From contig JAJCXX010000047.1 of the NCBI GenBank assembly GCA_029263195.1, positions 1 through 55,300 of the forward strand: 55,300 nt of DNA, in the 5' to 3' direction. The DNA is from Acidimicrobiales bacterium (GTDB taxonomy: Bacteria > Actinomycetota > Acidimicrobiia > Acidimicrobiales > Aldehydirespiratoraceae). Position numbers and translations under genes: made by a program. Of this stretch, positions 42,307-48,875 are shown in pieces; positions within the stretch are counted from its first letter, which is position 1; each line of letters starts with the position of its first letter. The notes beneath the pieces were generated by a model. That model did no database searches, was not told the origin of the DNA, and saw nothing but the letters and a program-made list of their open reading frames with translations.

Positions 42307-43992
42307 ATGGCCATCGAAACATCCCCCATTGTCCGCGCTAGCGTCTGTCGGTTCTCGGACATCTCCGTCGGTGAAATGAAGATGGCGAAGGTGGGCGACC
42401 ACCGAGTCGTGGTGGCCCATACGGAATCCGGCATCCACGCCCTCGATAATGCCTGTCCTCACCAGGGCTACGGCTTGGTCACCGGCGACCTCCAGGGTGA
42501 GCTGATCACATGTCAGTGGCACAACTGGAAGTTTTGTGTGTCCGATGGCAGCGCGCTCGTGGGGGAGGAGGCGGTTCGGTCCCATCGGGTCGAGGTTGTA
42601 GACGACGAGGTCTGGGTGGAGGTCGCCACACCCACCCGGCAGGAACTGCGCAAGGAATTGTGGCCCAGCCTCGGCCGGGCCATCGACGCCGACTACCGCG
42701 GTCAGATTGCGAGGGACACCGCCCGCTTGTTGGAGATCGGCGTGGAACCGGCCGACATCGTGTGGCACGGCTTGAAGCTTGCTGCTCCCAAGGCCGACTA
42801 CGGGGTGGGCCACGAAATGGCCTCGGCGGCCGATTGCCTGGCATCTGTCGACCTGTTCGACGGGCTCGACCGCACTCTTCCCATAGCTCATGCGCTCGCA
42901 GGTATCAGCGAGTCCACTCGGGGCCGTCCGGCCTACGTGGTGCCGCCGGGAGATCCGTCCGTCGACTTTCAGGAGGCCACCGAAAGTGAGGATGTCGACG
43001 GAGCGGTGGCTTCACTTCTGGGAGCTCTCGCCGAGGGTACCGATTCAGAAACCGTGCGTTCCTGGTTCATAGACGTCGTGTCGACCCACCATCTCAGCTA
43101 TGGGCATGGCGCCATCTACGTGCAGAAGGCATTCGAACTCCTCGACCAAGTCGGGTGGGAGCGTGCCGAGGATCTGCTTCCCTACCTCGCCACCAGCCTG
43201 GTCTACGGCACACGGGAAGACACGCTGCCGTACATGGTCAAGGCCATCAACGCGATCGAATGTGTCGATCTCGAAGCCATGGCAGCGGCTGCCGATCGTG
43301 CGGACTCACGCTGGGACGGAGGGGCCGATCTGCGCGAGGTGCTGTTGTCATCGGAGGAGGCCCCGATCGAGGCTTGCGTCAACGCTGTTCTCGGCGGAGC
43401 GGGTGTCGCCGGTCTGCTCGACTCGGTCTCTCTCGCCGTGAGCGAAAGGCTGCTCCGATACGACTCCGCCTTCGAACTCGACCCTCGGTCCGAGTTCGGT
43501 TGGCTCGACATCAGCCATGGCCTCACCTACTCACGGGCGGCCCGGTGGGCCTGGGATCACATGCCATCGCCGTCAACGGCCCGTCTGGCATTGTTCGCCG
43601 CGTTCCTCTGTTTCGACACCGGGCGCCTGGAACGTCGAACAGGGGTCGCCGAGATGCCCTCGGCCGGTTCTCCCGACGGTGATCTCGTCGATGCCATCAA
43701 GCACGGTCGAGTCGACGATGCCGTGGCCATCGCCGCTACGGGCGAAATCGAGGAGGTGGGCCGCGTGCTGCGGATGGCGGCGCTCTCCGATGCGGCCGGT
43801 TCGTTCATCGTGTCGGCGCACCTTGTGAAAATGGCGACGGCGTCGTGGGAGGAGGCGGTCACCACGTCGTCGAGTCTTCCGCTCATGGCCACCGCCCGCC
43901 TGGCTGCATCGCCTCGACGGGAGCGCTTCGTCGAGAGAGCCGCAATCGAGGCCGTGCGGTTCGTAGGATCCGGGACACCTCCCCTCCGCTGA
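42307..43992 (+). CDS. Rieske [2Fe-2S] protein fused to a large helical domain
   Basis: The 561-aa protein has an N-terminal ferredoxin-type Rieske domain (about 8-105) with cluster ligands Cys50/His52 (NACPHQG) and Cys69/His72 (TCQWHNWKF). The remaining 450 residues are mainly helical and contain a His-rich core, STHHLSYGHGAIYVQKAFEL near 262, then LLPYLATSLVYGTREDTLPYM. No mononuclear-iron oxygenase domain of the usual Rieske type is visible. The helical part may be a questin-oxidase-like or other helical oxidoreductase domain (tentative). The Rieske part could feed it electrons. Reaction unknown. Confidence 0.72.
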   Translation: MAIETSPIVRASVCRFSDISVGEMKMAKVGDHRVVVAHTESGIHALDNACPHQGYGLVTGDLQGELITCQWHNWKFCVSDGSALVGEEAVRSHRVEVVDDEVWVEVATPTRQELRKELWPSLGRAIDADYRGQIARDTARLLEIGVEPADIVWHGLKLAAPKADYGVGHEMASAADCLASVDLFDGLDRTLPIAHALAGISESTRGRPAYVVPPGDPSVDFQEATESEDVDGAVASLLGALAEGTDSETVRSWFIDVVSTHHLSYGHGAIYVQKAFELLDQVGWERAEDLLPYLATSLVYGTREDTLPYMVKAINAIECVDLEAMAAAADRADSRWDGGADLREVLLSSEEAPIEACVNAVLGGAGVAGLLDSVSLAVSERLLRYDSAFELDPRSEFGWLDISHGLTYSRAARWAWDHMPSPSTARLALFAAFLCFDTGRLERRTGVAEMPSAGSPDGDLVDAIKHGRVDDAVAIAATGEIEEVGRVLRMAALSDAAGSFIVSAHLVKMATASWEEAVTTSSSLPLMATARLAASPRRERFVERAAIEAVRFVGSGTPPLR

Positions 43993-44034
43993 CGCCACGC
44001 GAACAACTGCCGGCCCCGACCGATCGGAAACAAG

Positions 44035-44847
44035 ATGACGAACGAGCTTCCGATAGCGGTCGTCACTGGCGCCGCCGGAGACATTGGCGTGGCGCTCTGC
44101 GAGCGGCTGGCCAACCGCGGCTACCAGCTCGTGGTGGTCGCCCGCGACGAAGTGTCGGCCGGATCAACATCGGAAATGTTTCCCGGGTCGATACCGGCGG
44201 CGTGCAACCACTCCGACCGGGATCAGGTGACAGCATTGTGCGAGCGGATCACGGGCGAGTGGGCCGACCGAGTGGAGGTCCTGGTGTGCAACGCCGGAGT
44301 GATAGTTCCCGGAGATCTGTCGGAAGTCACCCCCGAGGACATCGACCTGCATCTCGATGTGAACCTACGGGCGCCGGCTCATCTGATCGGGGCGGCAACT
44401 GAGGTCTTCGTGGCGAAGCGGCGTGGTCACGTTGTTGGGATCGCCTCTCTCGGCGGCGTGATGGCCATGCCCGGAAGCGCCATGTACTCGGCGTCGAAGT
44501 TCGGGCTCCGAGGTTTGTTGTGCGCGCTGAACACCGAGGTTCATGAAGCCAACGTGAAGGTGAGCGGCATCTACCCAGGGGCCATCGATACGAAGATGCT
44601 TCGCTACGAAGCCAGGAGTGGCGGTAGCGCACTCAACTTTCTCGGCAAGATCCACAAGGTCGACGAGGTGGCCGATGCCTTCGAGAAGGCGCTCGACACC
44701 GGTCGACTCGAGATCTATGTGCCCTACGGCGAGAGCCTGTCGGCCCGACTCGCGGCGGGCCTGCCATGGATGATCCGGCCCCTGACACCGATCCTGGACA
44801 GGATCGGAGAGCGGGGCCGACAGAGGTTTGTGGATCGTCTCGACTAG
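44035..44847 (+). CDS. Short-chain dehydrogenase/reductase
   Basis: The 270-aa SDR has the cofactor motif VTGAAGDIGVALCERL (residues 10-25), CNAGVIVPGDL near 88 and the catalytic YSASK in SAMYSASKFGLRG near 150. The PGAIDTKML segment follows. The C-terminus has a hydrophobic amphipathic stretch LAAGLPWMIRPLTPIL that may touch membrane. The substrate is unknown. Its stop TAG shares a CTAG with the stop of the convergent helicase. Confidence 0.86.
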   Translation: MTNELPIAVVTGAAGDIGVALCERLANRGYQLVVVARDEVSAGSTSEMFPGSIPAACNHSDRDQVTALCERITGEWADRVEVLVCNAGVIVPGDLSEVTPEDIDLHLDVNLRAPAHLIGAATEVFVAKRRGHVVGIASLGGVMAMPGSAMYSASKFGLRGLLCALNTEVHEANVKVSGIYPGAIDTKMLRYEARSGGSALNFLGKIHKVDEVADAFEKALDTGRLEIYVPYGESLSARLAAGLPWMIRPLTPILDRIGERGRQRFVDRLD

Positions 44848-46331
44848 GCGGATCGCCGGGCGGCGTTCCCGGTCTGAAGATGAGCCCTTCGAGCCTTGCG
44901 ATTCGGGCCGCCATTGTTGGCCTTGGTCGACTGCTGCGCCGAGTGCCTGGCCTTGGAACCGGCCTTCGACTTGGCCGAGGACTTCCGGGCCGGCTTGCGT
45001 GACTTGGGGCCACCGCTTCTGGTGCCGTCGCTCGTCTTCTTCGAGTTGCTGCGGGACTTGGGACGATCGTCGCGCCGTGATGACCGGCTCTTGCCTCCCG
45101 TTGCGCGGGTTCGAGGCCGACCTTCGGACCGCGAGCGCTGGGGACGGGGCCGGGCCGTGTCTGGCACGGGCTCGTGCCCGGCGACCAGCTCGGGGTTGGG
45201 CTTGAGTGCGAGCTGGCGAAGTCCGCCGGCATCGGGCTCGGTGAAGTCGACGTCGATTCCGACGTTGCGCTGCATCCTCCGAAGGTCCCGCATCTGATCG
45301 GACTGGGCCAGTGAGAGAACGATTCCGCTCTCACCGGCGCGTGCGGTGCGTCCGGAACGATGCACGTAGGCCTTGTGGTCCTCGGGCGGGTCGTAGTGGA
45401 CGACGAGGGCCACACCGTCAACATGGATTCCGCGGGCGGCCACGTCGGTTGCCACGAGGGCCTGCACTCGACCCTTGGTGAAGTCGTTGAGAGCCCTCGA
45501 GCGCTGTCGCTGGCTGCGACCACCGTGGATCGTTTCGGCCTGCACGCCTTCGCGTCCGAGCTGCTTGGCAAGTCGGTCGGAGCCGTGACGGGTACGACAG
45601 AAGATGATGGCAGGCCACACGGCGTTGACAGCTTGGGAGGTGACGCCAGCGCGATCGGCCTTTGCCACCTTCCAGAACGCGTGATGTGCCGCGGTTATGT
45701 CGGGGGTCTCGTCACCGACTTCGTGGCGGGTCGGGTCGTTCTGGTAGTCGCGTGTGAGCCTGGCGACGTCGCCGTCGAGCGTGGCTGAGAACAGAACGGT
45801 CTGGCGTGATTCGGCGGTCAGGTCGAGAATTCGACGCACCGCGGGCATGAAGCCCATGTCGGCCATACGGTCGGCTTCGTCGAGCACGACGCGATCGACT
45901 GCCGAGAGATCGACGTGGCCCGAACTGATGAGATCTTCCAGACGACCGGGGCAGGCGACGAGGATCTCGACGCCCCGGCGCAGGGCTCTGATCTGACCTT
46001 CGTAGCCCACGCCTCCGTAGACGGAGTGGACGCGGACCGGACCTGCGAAGGTTCCGATCTCGAGAGTGATCTGCTCGGCGAGCTCGCGGGTGGGTGCGAG
46101 CACGAGAGCACGCGGGCGCTTCGGCTCGGCACGCTCGGTGCCGGCCACGAGGGGGATACCGAAGGCGAGGGTCTTGCCTGACCCTGTCGGGGCCCGGCCG
46201 CACACGTCGCGCCCCGACAGGGTGTCGGGGAGTGTGGCGGTCTGAATTTCGAACGGCTCGGTGATTCCTCGCTGCGCGAGTGCGCTGCAAATCGAGTCGG
46301 GTACGCCCAGCTGGGCGAATGTGGGGGACAT
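44844..46331 (-). CDS. DEAD-box ATP-dependent RNA helicase
   Basis: The 495-aa helicase has the Q motif GITEPFEIQTATLP, motif I APTGSGKT (near residue 48), PTRELA, motif II VLDEADRM, motif III SAT, and motif VI HRSGRTARAG. Residues from about 385 form a Lys/Arg/Ser-rich disordered tail, which usually binds RNA or ribosomes. It resembles the RhlE/DeaD type used in ribosome assembly and cold adaptation. AGGAG precedes the ATG by 4 nt. The gene has a leader of about 150 nt with two hairpins and a small ORF, hinting at post-transcriptional control. Confidence 0.93.
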   Translation of the reverse strand: MSPTFAQLGVPDSICSALAQRGITEPFEIQTATLPDTLSGRDVCGRAPTGSGKTLAFGIPLVAGTERAEPKRPRALVLAPTRELAEQITLEIGTFAGPVRVHSVYGGVGYEGQIRALRRGVEILVACPGRLEDLISSGHVDLSAVDRVVLDEADRMADMGFMPAVRRILDLTAESRQTVLFSATLDGDVARLTRDYQNDPTRHEVGDETPDITAAHHAFWKVAKADRAGVTSQAVNAVWPAIIFCRTRHGSDRLAKQLGREGVQAETIHGGRSQRQRSRALNDFTKGRVQALVATDVAARGIHVDGVALVVHYDPPEDHKAYVHRSGRTARAGESGIVLSLAQSDQMRDLRRMQRNVGIDVDFTEPDAGGLRQLALKPNPELVAGHEPVPDTARPRPQRSRSEGRPRTRATGGKSRSSRRDDRPKSRSNSKKTSDGTRSGGPKSRKPARKSSAKSKAGSKARHSAQQSTKANNGGPNRKARRAHLQTGNAARRSA

Positions 46332-46341
46332 CTTGCTCCTG

Positions 46342-46359
46342 GCGCGCCATGCAGCGCGC
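46342..46359 (-). other. RBS-proximal hairpin in the helicase leader
   Basis: GCGCGC (46342-46347) and GCGCGC (46354-46359) form a 6-bp stem with a 6-nt loop. The Shine-Dalgarno AGGAG begins about 2 nt downstream on the minus strand. The nested palindrome TGGCGCGCCA (46340-46349) offers an alternative fold. Confidence 0.5.
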
Positions 46360-46377
46360 TGATATGGGTTCGGGACG

Positions 46378-46396
46378 CCGCGTTGTTACAACGCGG
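46378..46396 (-). other. Perfect hairpin with a stop codon in its loop
   Basis: CCGCGTTG and CAACGCGG form an 8-bp perfect stem. The 3-nt loop is TAA on the minus strand, which is the stop codon of an upstream 11-codon ORF. Confidence 0.6.
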
Positions 46397-46421
46397 TCGG
46401 GATTCTCTTGGGGTGGTTCAC
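46386..46421 (-). CDS. Putative 11-aa upstream ORF in the helicase leader
   Basis: Read on the minus strand from GTG 46421 the frame gives MNHPKRIPTAL and ends at TAA 46386-46388, exactly in the loop of the hairpin. No clear Shine-Dalgarno precedes it. Translation to the stop would place a ribosome over the hairpin and could change folding of the RBS-proximal stem. It is supported only by position and geometry. Confidence 0.35.
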   Translation of the reverse strand: MNHPKRIPTAL

Positions 46422-46488
46422 GATGACCGGAAGAACCAACGCCCGTCTGCGAACCCACCGACTGGATGACCCAGCCGGAGCGACGTGA

Positions 46489-46494
46489 AGGGTA
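46489..46494 (-). promoter_or_regulatory. -10 element TACCCT of the helicase gene
   Basis: On the minus strand TACCCT lies about 158 nt before the helicase ATG. It implies a long leader, in contrast to the leaderless neighbours. Confidence 0.4.
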
Positions 46495-46502
46495 GCGGAC
46501 GG

Positions 46503-47756
46503 CTAGCCCAGTTCCTCTTGCGGGTGCTGCGGGTCGGGCTTGACCGTGGGGCGAGGCTCCGATTCGGGGGTCGTCGGGTCGAGGAGCCAGCCGGCGATCA
46601 TCAGTGCTCCGATCGACAGGACGACGGTGGGTGTCCAGCTGCCGGTGAGGTCGCGCGTGACCCCGCCCATCAGTGGTCCGAGTCCACCAGCCACACCGAT
46701 GGCGGCACCCTGCATGCCCATGAGGAGACCGAGGTCGCCGTCGTCGAACTGGGTTCGGGCGTACATCGCCTGCAAGGGGACGCTTGCTCCCAGCCCCGCG
46801 CCTGCCAGCACGCCGTAGGCGAGGCCAGCGGGCACGTTGGCTATCAGCAGAAACGCCACTCCAATCGAACTGGTGACATAGGCGAGCCGGAGAAGCGGGC
46901 CGGTTCCGTGACGGCCGACGGCTCCGGTGAGGCCGACCCGGCCGAAGATCTGGCAGAACCCGCGGAATCCCCCGATGGCGCCCGCCGTCCCGAGCCCCAT
47001 TCCGGCACCGGTGAGGACCGGAACTTGGTAGACGAGCACAGATGAGAATGACATGGCGGCCACTGCGTACACCGCCAGCATTCGCCGAACGGATCGCTCA
47101 GACATCGCCGAACGTATGGCATCCATCGGGCTGGACGATGGTCCGGTCCTGTTCTCGCTGGCACCACCGCGGGCGAACATCAGGGCAGAGACCGCACCGA
47201 CAACCACGAGGCCCGATAGGACTCTGGCTGCGGTTCTCCAGTGCCAGACGGAGACCATCCATGCGGTGAACGGCAGATAGATCGGGCTGCACAGTGCCCC
47301 GATGACGGTGAGCACCGCGATTGCCCGGTCGGGGCGGTCGGGGCGGAGGCGGGCCGCTGCGGCAGTTGTCAGATGGTAGAAGCCGGTCGCTCCGGTGATC
47401 CCTGCGCCCACGGAGTAGAGCACTCCGAACAGGAGGACATTCCCGGCCCACGTTGCGGCCAGCATGAGGCCTCCGCCCGCGACTGCCTGCAGCGTGAAGG
47501 GAGCCACACCTCCGAACCGGTCGAGGAGTCGGCCGCCGAAGAAGGCCCCGACACCGGTCAGTACCTGTGCGGCTCCGTAGGTGAGTCCGAGCGATGTCGT
47601 GCTCCAGCCGACGTCATCGTGGATAGGGGCGATGAGCACTCCGAACCCGTAGAACCAGGACCCGAACGAGGTGATCGTCACCAGCCCGAGCGCGGCAACT
47701 CCAGCCCAGCCCGGCTTGGCTGCAGACGGTTCGGTCGTGGTGGTGGCAGAGGTCAT
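46503..47756 (-). CDS. Major facilitator superfamily transporter
   Basis: The 417-aa protein has about twelve transmembrane helices. It includes the MFS motif A-like GGRLLDRFGG after helix 2 and FGRVGLTGAVGRHG in the second half. The helix-4/5 region and DVGWSTTSLGLTYG opening resemble the monocarboxylate or oxalate-formate antiporter group. Substrate unknown. The gene is divergent from an ArsP-like permease, and both flank ArsR-like palindromes, so an arsenical or related toxic compound is possible (inference). ATG 47801 is an alternative start 15 codons upstream. Confidence 0.82.
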   Translation of the reverse strand: MTSATTTTEPSAAKPGWAGVAALGLVTITSFGSWFYGFGVLIAPIHDDVGWSTTSLGLTYGAAQVLTGVGAFFGGRLLDRFGGVAPFTLQAVAGGGLMLAATWAGNVLLFGVLYSVGAGITGATGFYHLTTAAAARLRPDRPDRAIAVLTVIGALCSPIYLPFTAWMVSVWHWRTAARVLSGLVVVGAVSALMFARGGASENRTGPSSSPMDAIRSAMSERSVRRMLAVYAVAAMSFSSVLVYQVPVLTGAGMGLGTAGAIGGFRGFCQIFGRVGLTGAVGRHGTGPLLRLAYVTSSIGVAFLLIANVPAGLAYGVLAGAGLGASVPLQAMYARTQFDDGDLGLLMGMQGAAIGVAGGLGPLMGGVTRDLTGSWTPTVVLSIGALMIAGWLLDPTTPESEPRPTVKPDPQHPQEELG

Positions 47757-47797
47757 TGGTGATGGGGCCGCCGTGAGGAGGGGACAGCGAAACAGGT

Positions 47798-47855
47798 ACA
47801 TATTGACATTCGTCGATATGTAGCTACGATGTCACACATATCGATAAGTATCGAT
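47798..47855. promoter_or_regulatory. Divergent promoter with nested ArsR-like palindromes
   Basis: The plus-strand promoter is TTGACA (47803-47808), 16 nt, TACGAT (47825-47830). Three inverted repeats cover it: ACATATTGAC/GTCGATATGT (47798-47821, one mismatch, 4-nt spacer); CGATATGT/ACATATCG (47814-47843, perfect, enclosing the -10); and ATCGATA/TATCGAT (47840-47855, perfect, 2-nt spacer). The sequences resemble operators of ArsR/SmtB repressors. No ArsR gene lies in the window. Confidence 0.65.
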
Positions 47856-47868
47856 GGATGGAGACTCT

Positions 47869-48840
47869 GTGGAACAGATACTCGACTTGGTCGGCCGCGT
47901 TGGAGGAGACGTGTTCACCACTGTTGTTCACACTTGGCCCTTCCTGGTCATTTCGATCGTGGCCGCCTCAGCAACCATGGTCTACATCGGAACCGAGCGC
48001 GTGTCGGTATTTCTGAGGAAGCGGCAAAGCGTGGCGGTCGGGGTGGCGGTGCTTGTGGCCACGCTCACGCCGTTCTGCTCGTGTGGCACAACCGCGGTCC
48101 TGCTGGGGATGATGGCCACGACCGCGCCATGGGCACCGCTCGTGGCGTTCGTCGTGGCGTCCCCGCTCACCAGTCCGTCCGAGCTGATCTTCTCGGCTGG
48201 ACTGTTCGGATGGAAGTTCGCACTGGTCTTCTTCATCGGAACGATCTTCCTGGGCATCCTGGCGGGATGGTTCGCCGGTCTTCTCGACCGGCTCGGGTGG
48301 CTCGAAGGTCAGGCGCGAATGGAGGCCATCGAGACGGTCTGCACCGATCCAGACCCGTCGTGCGAGGCGCCGGCGTCGCCTGGTGACACCGCCCTACTGG
48401 TAGTGGCTGAGCAGCAGACACTCCGCCAGAGGCTCAGGCTGGCCGATCTCGGGCGTGAGATTCTCGTTGTTGGCCGACGCATCACAGTCTTCTTTCTTGC
48501 CTTCACCACCCTCAGCTATCTGCTGATCGAGGCGATACCCACCGCATGGATGACCGACTACGTCGGTGATGACTCGGCTATGGCCGTGCCCCTCGGTGCC
48601 CTTTTGGGCCTGCCGGCGTATCTCAACAGTGAGGCTTCGCTCCCAATGGTGGCCGGCCTGCGAGACGGTGGCATGGGTACCGGGGCGGCCATGGCGTTCA
48701 TCGTCACCGGGGCGGGCACGAGCGTCGGTGCAATCACCGGACTTCTCGTGATAGCGCGAGCCCGTGTCGTGGCGATCGTGGTGGGGTCGCTCTTCGTGGG
48801 AGCGATAGCTCTTGGACTGGCTGCGCAGGTCATCGTCTGA
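47869..48840 (+). CDS. ArsP-like permease (DUF318 family)
   Basis: The 323-aa membrane protein has about eight helices. It carries the family signature TPFCSCGTTAVLLGMM near residue 68, SPLTSPSEL near 103 and a second-half copy LGLPAYLNSEASLPMVAGL with AFIVTGAGTSVG. ArsP members export trivalent organoarsenicals, and other DUF318 permeases are uncharacterised. The cytoplasmic loop (about 145-200) is acidic. GTG 47869 has GGAG with 5-nt spacing. ATG 47854 is an in-frame alternative inside the operator. Confidence 0.83.
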   Translation: MEQILDLVGRVGGDVFTTVVHTWPFLVISIVAASATMVYIGTERVSVFLRKRQSVAVGVAVLVATLTPFCSCGTTAVLLGMMATTAPWAPLVAFVVASPLTSPSELIFSAGLFGWKFALVFFIGTIFLGILAGWFAGLLDRLGWLEGQARMEAIETVCTDPDPSCEAPASPGDTALLVVAEQQTLRQRLRLADLGREILVVGRRITVFFLAFTTLSYLLIEAIPTAWMTDYVGDDSAMAVPLGALLGLPAYLNSEASLPMVAGLRDGGMGTGAAMAFIVTGAGTSVGAITGLLVIARARVVAIVVGSLFVGAIALGLAAQVIV

Positions 48841-48841
48841 C

Positions 48842-48875
48842 CTGAGCGGATCGGACGGGCCGGCTAGCGGCTCAG
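48842..48875. other. Inverted repeat between convergent genes
   Basis: CTGAGC (48842-48847) and GCTCAG (48870-48875) enclose a GC-rich 22-nt loop. It lies at the junction of the permease and HD-GYP genes and may act in 3'-end formation. There is no T-tract. Confidence 0.3.
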
